The translations under genes and the position numbers were made by a program. Shown piece after piece: positions 47,260-56,716 of a stretch of 64,000 nt of DNA. The stretch covers positions 1-64,000 of the forward strand of contig DXIO01000082.1 in the NCBI GenBank assembly GCA_019112875.1, given 5' to 3'. Below the pieces are notes generated by a model. The model was not told the origin of the DNA. It did not search any database and saw nothing but the letters and a program-made list of their open reading frames with translations. Every line of letters begins with the position of its first letter. Position 1 is the first letter of the stretch. The DNA is from Candidatus Aquabacterium excrementipullorum (lineage in GTDB: Bacteria; Pseudomonadota; Gammaproteobacteria; Burkholderiales; Burkholderiaceae_C).

Positions 47260-48273
47260 ATGATCCGCGTGGATGACCTGGCGCTGTTCGAGCGCTCCGC
47301 TGTGCTGGGTGGCTTCTCCGAGGCGGCGCGCGAGGCCGATCTGCTGCCCGGGCAGGTCAGCGCGGCCATCAAGCGGCTGGAGCGTGAGCTGGAGATTCGC
47401 CTGTTCGCGCGCTCCACCCGCAGCCTGCGCCTCACGGCGGAGGGCGAACGCTACCTGCCCTACGCCCGCCAGGTACTGCAGGCCCTGCGCGAGGGGCATG
47501 CGCAACTGCACCAGGAGCGCAAGGCGCTGAGCGGCCTGCTGCAGATCGCCGCGCCATCGGATCTGGGCCGCAACGTGCTGCTGCCCTGGTTCACGGCCTT
47601 CCGCCGACAGCACCCCAAGCTCACCTTGCGGCTGTTTCTGTCGGACCGCGTGGCCGATGTGTTCCGCGAGCCGGTGGACGTGGCCATCCGCTACGGCACG
47701 CCGGAGGATGCGAGCTATGTGGCGCTGCCGCTGGCGCCGCAGAACCGGCGCGTGCTGGTCGCCTCACCCGGTTACCTGGAGCGCCACGGGCGGCCCGAGA
47801 CGCTGGCCGATCTGCAGCGCCACGATTGCCTGCTCTACCTGCTGGGCGGCCGCGTCTACGACAAATGGGTCTTCCACGAAGGTGCGCAGCGCGTGGTGGC
47901 CCATGTGCGCGGCCCCTTGCAGGCCGACGATGCCGACGTGGTGCACCGCCTGGCGCTCGATGGCGAAGGCGTGATCTACAAGTCCTGGCTGGACGTGGCC
48001 GAGCACGTGCGCACCGGCCGGCTGGAGGTGCTGCTGCCGCATCTCACGGGCGAGCCCACGCCGCTGCACCTGGTGTGCCCGCACCGCCAGCAGTTCTCGC
48101 CGGCGGTGCAGTTGCTGCACCAGTTGCTCAGGCAGCGGTGCGAGGCGGTGGCCATGCCACCGGTCACACCGATCACACCGGATCAGGGATCCAGTTCCCG
48201 TGAAAGCCCAGCGGCACCCGCGCCGGCAGATGCACCACGGCCTGCGGTGGCCCGGCCACGTCGGCCGCGTTGA
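47260..48273 (+). CDS. LysR family transcriptional regulator
   Basis: The 337-residue protein has an N-terminal winged helix (LALFERSAVLGGFSEAAREADLLPGQVSAAIKRLERELEIRLFARSTRSLRLT). The substrate-binding domain has VADVFREPVDVAIRYG, VASPGYLERHGRPETLADL and LALDGEGVIYKSWLDV. It resembles the DsdC/CrgA-like group that regulates a divergent oxidoreductase gene, here the quinone reductase at 46146. GGAG five bases before ATG 47260 supports this start over GTG 47254. The last ~45 residues form an unusual Pro/Ala-rich tail whose DNA overlaps the 3' end of the convergent carotenoid oxygenase gene by 101 bases. Confidence 0.9.
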   Translation: MIRVDDLALFERSAVLGGFSEAAREADLLPGQVSAAIKRLERELEIRLFARSTRSLRLTAEGERYLPYARQVLQALREGHAQLHQERKALSGLLQIAAPSDLGRNVLLPWFTAFRRQHPKLTLRLFLSDRVADVFREPVDVAIRYGTPEDASYVALPLAPQNRRVLVASPGYLERHGRPETLADLQRHDCLLYLLGGRVYDKWVFHEGAQRVVAHVRGPLQADDADVVHRLALDGEGVIYKSWLDVAEHVRTGRLEVLLPHLTGEPTPLHLVCPHRQQFSPAVQLLHQLLRQRCEAVAMPPVTPITPDQGSSSRESPAAPAPADAPRPAVARPRRPR

Positions 48274-49588
48274 GCACCACGAAGTCGGTCGTGCCGGTGT
48301 TCATGTCGGTCACGTAGTTGACCAGCCAGCCGTCGTTCTCGGCGGCATCGGGCGAGCGCGGCACGAACACGGCCTCGCTGGGAATGCGGCCCGGGCCGAA
48401 CTTGTGCACGGCATGCTTGCCTGTTGCCAAATCGTAGGCATTGAGCTGCTGCGCCAGCGAGAAATCGAAGTCGAAGCCCACGGTGTAGGCGTGGCGGTAG
48501 GGGCGACCCGTCAGGCGTTCGTCGAAGCGCGGGAACTCCTGACTGCCTTCGTGCAGCACCTCGCGGACCACGTCGCTGCGATGGGGGCTGATGGTCCAGC
48601 GCTCGAAGGTGATCTTCTGGTTGTCGGTCTCGGGGCCTACCTTGGATCGGTCGAACATGCGGTGGTGCACCACCACGTCCAGCAGCACGCCGCCATCGGC
48701 CGTGTCCTGCGCATTGCAGGGATGGAAGACGAAGCACGGCTCGACATTGAACCAGCGGATGTCCTTGGCCTCGCCCTTGAGCGGCAACAGGCCCACGCGT
48801 GCCGGATGCTTGTTGTTCCAGGCGTAGGGCATGCTGTTGCCGCGCAGCACGCGGCCCAGCGAGAAGGTGACGGGCAGGTCCAACACCACGATCTGGCTGC
48901 GGGTGATGGCGCAGTCGTGGATCATCGGGCCATGGCTCACGGGGATGTCGACCACGCGGGCGACCTGGCCCGTGGCATCGACCTCGACGTGCTGCACGCG
49001 GCGCTGGTCCAGCGCGTCGTAGCAGATGGCGTGGATCGAGCCGGTCTCCGGGTCACGGTGCGGATGGGCGCTGAAGGCGCGCGACACGTCGCTGTCGAAG
49101 TAGCCATGGCGCACCGTCTCCAGCTTGTCATCGAGCTGCACGGGCAGCATGCCCGCTTCCACCGAGGCCCACACGCGGCCGGCATGGCCGAACACATTGG
49201 TGTTGACGGTGTCTGCCACGCCACGGCGCGGCCCGGGGGCCAGTGGCTTGCCCTGGGCGCGGCGCACGCTGTCGGTGCCCACCCAGCGGTTGCGGTACCA
49301 GAGGGCCTCACCATCGGCCAGGCGCAGGCCGTGCACCATGCCGTCGCCAGCGAACCAGTGGTACAGGCCGGGGTTGTCCACGTGCATGGGGTTGGGGCCG
49401 ATGCGGGCGTACAGGCCATTGAGCTCGCGTGGCAACTCACCCGTCACCGTCAGCCGCGTCTCGGTGACTTCATCGTGCACCGGCGCGAACGGGCCTTCCA
49501 GGTAGATGTTGGAGGCCTGGTAGGGCTGGCGCTGGCGAGCCCAGCGGCTGATCCATCCAACGGTGCGTTCGGCGAGGTTGCGTGACAT
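48173..49588 (-). CDS. carotenoid oxygenase (RPE65/lignostilbene dioxygenase family)
   Basis: This 471-residue iron(II) enzyme cleaves double bonds of carotenoids or stilbene-like compounds. The four iron-binding histidines appear in FSAHPHRDP, SHGPMIHDCAI, CFVFHPCNA and PLGFHGNW. The propeller opening GLYARIGPNPMHVDNPGLYHWFAGDGMVHGLRL is typical of bacterial carotenoid oxygenases and lignostilbene dioxygenases; which substrate is used cannot be decided from sequence. GGAG eight bases before ATG 49588 fixes the start. Transcription is divergent from the TetR gene, from a strong promoter overlapping palindromes. No carotenoid synthesis genes lie in the window. Confidence 0.93.
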   Translation of the reverse strand: MSRNLAERTVGWISRWARQRQPYQASNIYLEGPFAPVHDEVTETRLTVTGELPRELNGLYARIGPNPMHVDNPGLYHWFAGDGMVHGLRLADGEALWYRNRWVGTDSVRRAQGKPLAPGPRRGVADTVNTNVFGHAGRVWASVEAGMLPVQLDDKLETVRHGYFDSDVSRAFSAHPHRDPETGSIHAICYDALDQRRVQHVEVDATGQVARVVDIPVSHGPMIHDCAITRSQIVVLDLPVTFSLGRVLRGNSMPYAWNNKHPARVGLLPLKGEAKDIRWFNVEPCFVFHPCNAQDTADGGVLLDVVVHHRMFDRSKVGPETDNQKITFERWTISPHRSDVVREVLHEGSQEFPRFDERLTGRPYRHAYTVGFDFDFSLAQQLNAYDLATGKHAVHKFGPGRIPSEAVFVPRSPDAAENDGWLVNYVTDMNTGTTDFVVLNAADVAGPPQAVVHLPARVPLGFHGNWIPDPV

Positions 49589-49668
49589 GGGTGATCTCCA
49601 GGCTGATGGACTGCGAATCACCGCCGCTGCCGCGCGAAAACTGCGGTGCGTGACCTGGCGGGCTTGAA

Positions 49669-49733
49669 TGTGTACAGTGACAACACTGCGACACCAATGT
49701 ACCCATCAATGTGTACGTTGTCAACATGACAAC
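49669..49733. promoter_or_regulatory. palindromic operators between the carotenoid oxygenase and TetR genes
   Basis: Two palindromes lie here: CAGTG-ACAA-CACTG (49675-49688) and GTTGTCA-ACA-TGACAAC (49717-49733, covering the TetR start codon). The words TGTGTACAGTGACAAC (49669-49684) and TGTGTACGTTGTCAAC (49710-49725) are direct repeats with 13 of 16 bases identical, 41 bases apart. They are good candidates for TetR binding sites controlling both genes. Confidence 0.6.
49696..49724 (-). promoter_or_regulatory. consensus-like promoter of the carotenoid oxygenase gene
   Basis: On the minus strand a perfect -35 TTGACA (49724-49719), 17 bases, then TACATT (49701-49696). The -35 lies inside the larger palindrome, so a bound repressor would block it. 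The leader to the ATG would be about 100 bases. Confidence 0.7.
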
Positions 49734-50397
49734 CCCAAATCAGTCAACCGCCCCTGTTTCTAGCGAGGACAAGGCCGCCACGCCCCCCGCGTCCTCTACG
49801 CCTTATCACCATGGCAACCTGCGCGCGGCGCTGATCGAGGTGGGCTTGCAGGCCCTGCGCGACAAGCCCGCCCACGAGCTGAGCCTTCGCGATCTGGCCC
49901 GCCAGGTGGGCGTGTCGGCCAACGCGGCCTACCGCCACTTCGCCGACAAGGAAGCGCTGCTGATGGCCTTGGCCGCCGAGGGGTTCCGGCGCTTCACCCA
50001 GGCCCAGGTGCAGGCGGCCATCGCTGGCGACACACCGCTGACCATGTTCAAGAGCGCCGGCCAGGCCTATGTGCGCTTTGCCCGTGACAACGCGGCCTTG
50101 TTCCAATTGATGTTCGGCCGCTTTCCCGCCAAGGAGCGCAGCCCAGAACTGGTCGAGACCTCCGAAGCATCCTTCTCCGGCCTGATCGGTCTGGCTGCGC
50201 TGCACGCTGGTCTGCCACAGGATCATCCTGCCGTCCGCATCCGCGCCCTCACCGCCTGGAGCTTTGTGCACGGTCTGAGCCACCTCGTGCTGGATGGTCA
50301 ACTGGACAAGTTCGGCGATGACATCGACACGCTGGTCGACGTTCTGATCGACCAGATGGGGGCCGCCGCCCTGCCCGCCATGAGCGCCGAAGCTTGA
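49726..50397 (+). CDS. TetR/AcrR family transcriptional regulator
   Basis: The 223-residue protein has a TetR DNA-binding domain at about residues 25-80 (LRAALIEVGLQALRDKPAHELSLRDLARQVGVSANAAYRHFADKEALLMALA). The C-terminal ligand domain carries the W-x-x-x-H-G motif in TAWSFVHGLSHLVLDG, placing it in the WHG-type (TetR_C_33) group. A ~25-residue Ser/Pro-rich N-terminus precedes the core. It is divergent from the carotenoid oxygenase gene and probably represses it and itself; the ligand is unknown. ATG at 49726 lies inside the operator-like palindrome; a GTG at 49711 is less likely. Confidence 0.9.
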   Translation: MTTPNQSTAPVSSEDKAATPPASSTPYHHGNLRAALIEVGLQALRDKPAHELSLRDLARQVGVSANAAYRHFADKEALLMALAAEGFRRFTQAQVQAAIAGDTPLTMFKSAGQAYVRFARDNAALFQLMFGRFPAKERSPELVETSEASFSGLIGLAALHAGLPQDHPAVRIRALTAWSFVHGLSHLVLDGQLDKFGDDIDTLVDVLIDQMGAAALPAMSAEA

Positions 50398-50550
50398 TCC
50401 AGGTCAGCCAGCGGACCGGTTGCGTCTCGCTTTCCAGGTAACAGCCCCCTTCCCCGCTCAAGTCACGCTTGCGTCTGTCGAAAAGCAGGCAGCGTTCGGC
50501 GCTTGGCGCGAACGGATGACGGGCCCGTTTGCGGCCCTGGGGATAAGACC

Positions 50551-52107
50551 ATGGTTTTGACCGAATTGATGCGACGCTTCACGATCCGCCTGCGCATGCA
50601 GGGTGCCATCGTGACCGTGCTGCTGCTGCTCTCGATGGTGGGCGGCGCGGGCCTGTACGGCATGTTCCGGATCCAGCACCTGAGCGACGAGTTCAGGCAC
50701 CACTCCTTCGAGGAGACGCAGACGCTGTCGCACCTGCGCGAGGTGATCGGCCAGATGCGCCGCCATGAGAAGCAGATGATCATCATGGCCGGCCACGCCG
50801 ACGAGGTACAGCGCGAGCTGCAGGCCTGGCGTGAAACGGGCAAGCAACTGCAGACCCTGTCGGCCCACATGCTCGAAGGCGAGGAGGACGAGGACAACGT
50901 GATCTTGCGTGCCAGTGCGCCCCACATCGCCGCCTACCAGCAAGCCATCGAGGGCGTGCAGGCCGAACTGGCCGCCGGCTCGCTGAACACGAACGATGCG
51001 CTTGCCAAGCTCAAGGACGCCATTCAAAAGGCCGACGGCATGGACACCATGGTGGCCGACATCGAGAAGGTGCTGCAGACCGAGGCCGACGAGGCCCTGG
51101 GCGAGCAGCGGCAGGCCGTGAAGCTCACGGAGGCGCTCTTCATTGCCGCGGTGATCGTGGCCGTGGTCGTGGTCGTGCCGCTGACCCTGCTCAACCAGGT
51201 GTCGATCTGCAACCCGATTCTTCAGGCGCAGTCGCTGGCCACGCGCATCGCGCAGGGCCACCTGGACAACCGCATCGATGTGAGCGGCGCGGACGAGACC
51301 GCGCACCTGCTGCGCAGCCTGGGCGAGATGCAACGCGCGTTGCGCACCCTGGTGGGTGAGGTGCGTGAATCGGCCGAGTCGATCTCCACCGCCTCCAGCG
51401 AAATCGCCAGCGGCAACATGGACCTGTCCAGCCGCACGGAGAGCACCGCCTCCAGCCTGCAGCAGACCGCCAGTTCGATGGACCAGCTGACCGGCACGGT
51501 GCAGCACAGCGCCCAGGCCGCCGGCCAGGCCAACCAACTGGCCGGCCAGGCCGCCGATGCCGCGCGCCGAGGTACCAGCCTGATGGACGAGGTCGTCAGC
51601 AACATGGGCGAGATCGACACGGCCAGCCGCCGCATCAACGAGATCATCGGCGTGATCGACGGCATTGCTTTCCAGACCAACATCCTGGCCTTGAATGCGG
51701 CCGTGGAAGCCGCACGTGCTGGCGAACAAGGCCGCGGCTTCGCCGTGGTGGCGGGCGAAGTGCGCTCGCTGGCCCAGCGCAGCGCCAACGCGGCCAAGGA
51801 GATCAAGACGCTGATCAGCGCCTCGGGCGAGAAGGTCGATTCGGGCACGCGCCTGGTCAACGACGCCGGTGCGGCGATGCACGAGATCATGAGCAGCGTG
51901 GAGCACGTGACCAGCATCATCACGGAGATCACCACCTCGTCGAACGAGCAGAGCCAGGGCATCGGCCAGGTCAACCAAGCCGTGAGCGAGCTGGACCAGA
52001 TGACGCAGCAGAACGCGGCCCTGGTGGAGCAATCGGCCGCCGCCGCCGCCAGCCTGCGCGAACAGGCCGAACGGTTGAGCCGCTCGATCTCTTCTTTCGC
52101 CCTGTAA
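50551..52107 (+). CDS. methyl-accepting chemotaxis protein (4-helix-bundle sensor)
   Basis: The 518-residue receptor has an N-terminal membrane segment ([22 protein letters not shown]) and a periplasmic helical bundle of ~150 residues of the 4HB type ([30 protein letters not shown]). A second membrane segment follows ([19 protein letters not shown]), then a HAMP domain and the cytoplasmic signalling hairpin. The highly conserved tip is [44 protein letters not shown]. It ends in SISSFAL without a C-terminal pentapeptide for CheR docking. ATG at 50551 gives a normal start. It sits 179 bases before its cheW gene, away from other che genes. Confidence 0.94.
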   Translation: MVLTELMRRFTIRLRMQGAIVTVLLLLSMVGGAGLYGMFRIQHLSDEFRHHSFEETQTLSHLREVIGQMRRHEKQMIIMAGHADEVQRELQAWRETGKQLQTLSAHMLEGEEDEDNVILRASAPHIAAYQQAIEGVQAELAAGSLNTNDALAKLKDAIQKADGMDTMVADIEKVLQTEADEALGEQRQAVKLTEALFIAAVIVAVVVVVPLTLLNQVSICNPILQAQSLATRIAQGHLDNRIDVSGADETAHLLRSLGEMQRALRTLVGEVRESAESISTASSEIASGNMDLSSRTESTASSLQQTASSMDQLTGTVQHSAQAAGQANQLAGQAADAARRGTSLMDEVVSNMGEIDTASRRINEIIGVIDGIAFQTNILALNAAVEAARAGEQGRGFAVVAGEVRSLAQRSANAAKEIKTLISASGEKVDSGTRLVNDAGAAMHEIMSSVEHVTSIITEITTSSNEQSQGIGQVNQAVSELDQMTQQNAALVEQSAAAAASLREQAERLSRSISSFAL

Positions 52108-52286
52108 AAAATCAGCCCAGGCGCGCGCCGGAAATGCCAGGACATTTCAGTTTTCCGGCAATCGGCCGATAGTCCTGGAAGTGCCTGCCTTGGCGCGCCT
52201 ACGGTGCCTGGGCTGGCGAGAGTTCACAACGGGTCGGTCGTGCCCTGTCAACGGCCCTACTCATCACCCCTAGCGAGGCCTCCTTC

Positions 52287-52865
52287 ATGGACACCGCACA
52301 AGAGACGCAAGCCAGCGCACCGCGCACCGCCTCCGGCCTTTCCGGCTTCGGCCCCAAGGGCCTGACGCCCAAGCAGTCCACCCGCCAGGGCAGCGCCGGC
52401 CGCGAGTTCCTCACTTTCCGCCTGGGCAGCGAGGAATACGGCATCGACATCCTGAAGGTGCAGGAGATCCGCTCCTACGAGCCGCCCACCAAGATCGCCA
52501 ATGCCCCCGCCTACCTCAAGGGCGTGGTGAACCTGCGCGGCGTGATCGTGCCCATCGTCGATCTGCGCGTGAAATTCAACTGCGTCAACGACCAGGGCGA
52601 AGCCGAGATCAACAGCTTCACCGTGGTGATCGTGCTGAACGTCAAGGGCCGTGTCGTCGGCGCCGTGGTCGATTCGGTGAGCGACGTGATGCAGCTCAAT
52701 GACCAGACCATCCAGCCCGCGCCCGAGATGAGCGCCTCGGCCGTGGACACGTCCTACATCACCGGCATCGCCAACGTGAGCGACCGCCTGCTGATCCTGA
52801 TGGACATCGAATCGCTGATGAGCAGCGCCGAGATGGGCCTGATCAACAGCCTGGCCGATCACTGA
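52287..52865 (+). CDS. cheW: chemotaxis coupling protein CheW
   Basis: CheW links chemoreceptors to the kinase CheA at the cell pole. The 192-residue protein has the CheW fold: EFLTFRLGSEEYGIDILKVQEIRSYEPPTKIANAPAYLKGVVNLRGVIVPIVDLRVKF, then VVGAVVDSVSDVMQL and ITGIANVSDRLLILMDIESL. An extra ~38-residue N-terminal extension, rich in Ser, Gln and Ala, is not part of the fold. It follows the receptor gene and ends at a strong terminator, so the two form a receptor-coupler pair. Confidence 0.95.
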   Translation: MDTAQETQASAPRTASGLSGFGPKGLTPKQSTRQGSAGREFLTFRLGSEEYGIDILKVQEIRSYEPPTKIANAPAYLKGVVNLRGVIVPIVDLRVKFNCVNDQGEAEINSFTVVIVLNVKGRVVGAVVDSVSDVMQLNDQTIQPAPEMSASAVDTSYITGIANVSDRLLILMDIESLMSSAEMGLINSLADH

Positions 52866-52882
52866 TTGACCAAGCCCAAAAC

Positions 52883-52915
52883 AAAAGCCGCCCCGCGCAA
52901 GCCGGGCGGCTTTTT
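52883..52915. terminator. bidirectional terminator after cheW
   Basis: A perfect 11-bp stem AAAAGCCGCCC/GGGCGGCTTTT with a 10-base loop and flanking A/T runs separates cheW from the convergent permease gene. Confidence 0.93.
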
Positions 52916-52937
52916 CATGGGCGCTTCGCGTCAGCGT

Positions 52938-55538
52938 TCAGTCGGCGCGGCGCAAGGTCGCCAGCACCGGCCGGTTCAGCAGGCCGCGCAGGCTCCACCA
53001 ACCGGCCAGCATCACCAGCAGCGCGCCCACGGCGGCACCGCCCAGCGGGCCCCACCACGGCGGCTGCCACGGAAAATCGAACACCTTGAAGGCCAGCGCG
53101 CCGCCGATGGCCAGCGCCGCCAGCGAGGCCATGCCCCCAGCCAGCAGGCCCTGGCTGGCCAGCTCCAGGCGCTGTACCTTGGCCAGGTGCTCGCGACTGG
53201 CACCCAGCGCGCGCATCACAGCCCAATCACCCGCACGCCGCTCGCGCGAAGACCACAGCCCTGCCAGCAGCACGAGCACGCCCGCCGTCAGCGTGAACAG
53301 GAACAGGAACTCCACCGCGCGGATCACCTGGTCCAGCACGCGCTGCACCTGGCCGATGGACATGGTGACGTCCACCACCGTCAGGTTCGGGAACTGGTTG
53401 ACGAGCGTGCGGTCCAGCGCGCTGCCTTCGGGCACACGGAAGGCCGAGATGAAGGTGGCGGGCCAATCCGGCATCGACGCGGTGGGCGCCATCACGAAGA
53501 AGTTCACCCGCATCGAGCCCCAGTCGACCTTGCGCAGACTGGTGATGCGCGATTCGGACTGCTGCCCGCCAACGTCGAAGTTCAGCCGGTCACCGAGCTT
53601 GAGGCCGAGTGTCTTGGCGATGCCCTCTTCCACGCTCATCTCGCCCTCGCCGGTGGGCGTGCTGCGGTAGCGGCCGGCCACGACCTCGTTGTGGCCCGGG
53701 GCCTTGTCGGCATAGCTCAGGTTGAACTCGCGGTCGACCAGGCGGCGGGCGCGGTCCTCGGTGTAGTCCTCGGGGCGCACGGGTTTGCCGTTGACGCCCA
53801 CCAGGCGCGCGCGCACCATGGGGTACCAGTCGAAGCGGTCCACACCGCCCTGCTTCAACGCGGCCTGGAAGGCATCGGACTGGTCCGGCTGGATGTTGAT
53901 GACGAAGCGGTTGGGCGCATCCGGCGGAGTCGCATTGCGCCAGCTGGCGATCAGGTCGGTGCGGATCAGGATCAGCAGGAACACGGCCAGCAGGCCCAGC
54001 GACAAGGCAGACACCTGGGTGATCGTGGCCCCAGGTTGCGCCACCAACGCGCGGATGGCCTGCCGCCACACCACCGGCAGCGTGGCGGCGGACGGCCGTG
54101 ACAACCAGCGACGCAGTGCCCACAGCACCAGGCCTGACAACAGGGCCAGCACCACCACGGCGGCCAGCACGCCACCCAGCGCGATGGCCGCCATCTGCGC
54201 GTCACGCACGACCAGGGCCAGCAGCACGACCATGGCGAGCATCCCGCCGATCATCACGCCCACCGATGCAGCCTTGGGCGTGCCCAGTTCGCGCCGCAGC
54301 ACGCGCAGCGCCGGCACCTGGGCCAGCTGCAGCAAAGGCGGCAGGCCGAAGCCCATCGTGAGCGCCAGGCCCACGCCCAGGGCCAGCAGCGCAGGCCACC
54401 AGCCGGGCAGCGGCAGCTCCACCTGAACCAGATCAGAGAGCAGCCACACGAACACCTGGTGCAAGGCGCCGCCCACGGCCAGGCCCAGCAGCGAGGCGAT
54501 CAGGCCCATCACGGCCAGCTCCAGCACATAGGCCTTCATCATGTCGCGCTGGGACACGCCCAGCACGCGCAGCAAGGCGCAATCGTCCAGCCGGCGCACC
54601 GCGAAATCGCGCGACACCATCGCCACCACCACAGCGGCCATCAGCGCGGCCAGCAAGGCCACCAGGCGCAGGAACAGGCCGGCGCGGTCGATGGTCGAGC
54701 GCATCTCGGGGCGGCCGTCGTCCAGCGTTTCGACGCGCACGCCACGTGACTTGATGGCCTCTTCGCGCGCCTGCAGGGTGAAGCGCGCCATCTGGGCATC
54801 GCCCTGGCCCGCGCCGACCTTGGCAGGCGATGGCGCTTTGGCGTCGTAGGCTGCATCGCCCAGGCGGGCCGGGCCGGCCACCTGCAGGCGGTAGGTCACG
54901 CGGCTGGCCGGTTGCACCAGGCCCGTGGCGGGCAGATCGGCCCAGGACAGCATCACGCGCGGCGAGAAGCTCACGAAGCCGCTACCTCGATCGGGCTCGG
55001 CGGCGATCACATGGGCAATGCGGAAAGTGGCATCGCCCAGCAGCAGGGCATCGCCCACCTTCAGGCCCAGGCCCTGCAGCACGCCGGCATCGACCCAGAC
55101 CGTGCCACGCGCCGGCCCGCCGGAGGGCGCAGCGCCCGTGGGCTCGACCACGCCACCGGCCTTCGGCAAGGTGCCGAGCGTGAGCTTGCCGCGCAGGGGG
55201 TATGGGCCGTCCACGGCCTTCACGGCGACCAGGCGGGTCTCGCCGCCCCGCTCGTCCGTGGCGCGTGCCATGCTGGGGAACGTGGCGGTGCGGGCGGTGC
55301 GCAGGCCCATGTCGGCGGCGCGCTGCGCCAGCGCGTCAGGCAGGGGCTGATCGCCCAGCACCACGGCATCGCCACCCAGCAACTGGGCGGCATCACGGTG
55401 CAGCCCGCGCTCGATGCGGTCGGCGAACAGGCCCACGGCGGCGAGTGCCGCCACGGCCAGGGCCACGGCCAGCAGCAGCCAGCGCAAGGTGCCCGAACGC
55501 AGGTCACGCCAGATCTGTTGCCATACCCACGAATTCAT
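52938..55538 (-). CDS. FtsX-family ABC transporter permease (YbbP-like)
   Basis: This large 866-residue protein has an N-terminal membrane anchor, a periplasmic domain of ~230 residues, then two FtsX-type permease modules. Membrane segments include LRLVALLAALMAAVVVAMVS, VLELAVMGLIASLLGLAVGGALHQVF and MIGGMLAMVVLLALVV; a second periplasmic domain lies between modules. The architecture matches YbbP and LolC/E-like permeases, which use a separate ATPase such as YbbA. No such ATPase gene adjoins it here. The gene stands alone, convergent with cheW and divergent from the DODA gene. ATG at 55538 starts just before WQQIWRDLRSG. Confidence 0.9.
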   Translation of the reverse strand: MNSWVWQQIWRDLRSGTLRWLLLAVALAVAALAAVGLFADRIERGLHRDAAQLLGGDAVVLGDQPLPDALAQRAADMGLRTARTATFPSMARATDERGGETRLVAVKAVDGPYPLRGKLTLGTLPKAGGVVEPTGAAPSGGPARGTVWVDAGVLQGLGLKVGDALLLGDATFRIAHVIAAEPDRGSGFVSFSPRVMLSWADLPATGLVQPASRVTYRLQVAGPARLGDAAYDAKAPSPAKVGAGQGDAQMARFTLQAREEAIKSRGVRVETLDDGRPEMRSTIDRAGLFLRLVALLAALMAAVVVAMVSRDFAVRRLDDCALLRVLGVSQRDMMKAYVLELAVMGLIASLLGLAVGGALHQVFVWLLSDLVQVELPLPGWWPALLALGVGLALTMGFGLPPLLQLAQVPALRVLRRELGTPKAASVGVMIGGMLAMVVLLALVVRDAQMAAIALGGVLAAVVVLALLSGLVLWALRRWLSRPSAATLPVVWRQAIRALVAQPGATITQVSALSLGLLAVFLLILIRTDLIASWRNATPPDAPNRFVINIQPDQSDAFQAALKQGGVDRFDWYPMVRARLVGVNGKPVRPEDYTEDRARRLVDREFNLSYADKAPGHNEVVAGRYRSTPTGEGEMSVEEGIAKTLGLKLGDRLNFDVGGQQSESRITSLRKVDWGSMRVNFFVMAPTASMPDWPATFISAFRVPEGSALDRTLVNQFPNLTVVDVTMSIGQVQRVLDQVIRAVEFLFLFTLTAGVLVLLAGLWSSRERRAGDWAVMRALGASREHLAKVQRLELASQGLLAGGMASLAALAIGGALAFKVFDFPWQPPWWGPLGGAAVGALLVMLAGWWSLRGLLNRPVLATLRRAD

Positions 55539-55809
55539 GTCTGAAACCCCAAGGTGCTCACCCGGCGACGATGCCGAGCGCGATCCGCAAGGGTAAGGCC
55601 AAGTGAGGTGTTTTCCGCGGCCTGTGCAGGCAAGGCCCGGCACTGCATCGGGATTGCGCCGGGCAAGCTCCGCCGAGCCCGGCCTGTTTCGGCGCTGGAT
55701 CGGATTCGTAAGCGGACTCAGACACGGATGACCTGACGCAAGCGAAGCCGCGCCCACGCTGATATCGTGACCACGTCGTCCCCCTTTTTGCGCCTTTTTG
55801 CGCCCCACC

Positions 55810-56676
55810 ATGGCCACGCCCCACGCTCCGCTGTACCTGTCCCACGGCTCGCCGATGATCGCCATCGAGCCCAGCCCTACGCAGCGTTTCCTGAAGGCAC
55901 TGGGGCCGGCGATCGAGAAGGCCTCCGGCCGGCCGCGCGCCGTGCTGGTGATGAGCGCGCACACGATGGCGCGCGGCGCGGTGCTGCTGGGGGCGAAGCA
56001 GCACCACACCATCCACGATTTCGGCGGCTTCCCACCTGCGCTCTACGAGCTGCGCTACGACGCCCCGGGCGATCCCGTGCTGGCCCAACAGGCCGGCGAA
56101 TTGCTCTCCGCCGCTGGATTCGACGTGCCCGTGCTGGCCGAAGGTGGCCTGGACCACGGCATCTGGACAGCGCTGATGCACATCTGGCCTCAAGCCGACA
56201 TCCCGGTGGTGCCACTGAGCCTGCCCGCGGCGGCCACGCCGGAATCACTGTGGCGCATGGGCCAGGCCTTGAAGGCTTTGCCGCCCGATGTGCAGGTGAT
56301 CGGCACCGGCGCCCTCACCCACAACCTGCGCCGCGTGTTCGGCAGCGGCCGTTTGCAGGCGGGCCTGGTCGATCTGCCGGAAGACCCGGAAAGCGCGGGC
56401 TTTCGCCAATGGGTGTTCGAGCACGCCACGGCTGGCGATTGGCCGTCCCTGTGGGATTACAGAAGTCAGGCGCCCTACGCCGTGGAAATGCACCCCACCG
56501 ACGAGCACTGGCGGCCTTTCTACCTGGCGGCGGGCGCAGGCGCTTCGCGCCCTGAACCCGAGCCCCACGCTGGCGTGCGCCTGCATGAGGCGGTCGAGTT
56601 CGGCTGCCTGGCGCTGGATGCCTATGCCTTCGGGCCGGGCGCCGAGCCTTTGGCCCAGGCGCTCGCGTCAAGCTGA
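55810..56676 (+). CDS. DODA-type extradiol dioxygenase (YgiD-like)
   Basis: The 288-residue protein belongs to the LigB-like DODA family (4,5-DOPA dioxygenase). Metal-binding histidines appear in YLSHGSPM and GLDHGIWTAL, with others in HHTIHDFGGFPP and GTGALTHNLR. RAVLVMSAHTM and PVLPLSL-like strands are typical. In E. coli the homologue YgiD cleaves DOPA; the physiological substrate in Burkholderiales is uncertain. The start is ATG at 55810; a TTG four codons earlier is possible. It is a single gene, divergent from the large permease. Confidence 0.9.
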   Translation: MATPHAPLYLSHGSPMIAIEPSPTQRFLKALGPAIEKASGRPRAVLVMSAHTMARGAVLLGAKQHHTIHDFGGFPPALYELRYDAPGDPVLAQQAGELLSAAGFDVPVLAEGGLDHGIWTALMHIWPQADIPVVPLSLPAAATPESLWRMGQALKALPPDVQVIGTGALTHNLRRVFGSGRLQAGLVDLPEDPESAGFRQWVFEHATAGDWPSLWDYRSQAPYAVEMHPTDEHWRPFYLAAGAGASRPEPEPHAGVRLHEAVEFGCLALDAYAFGPGAEPLAQALASS

Positions 56677-56716
56677 GCGCCTGCAACCATTCACGCGGTC
56701 ATGACGACCGCGATGC

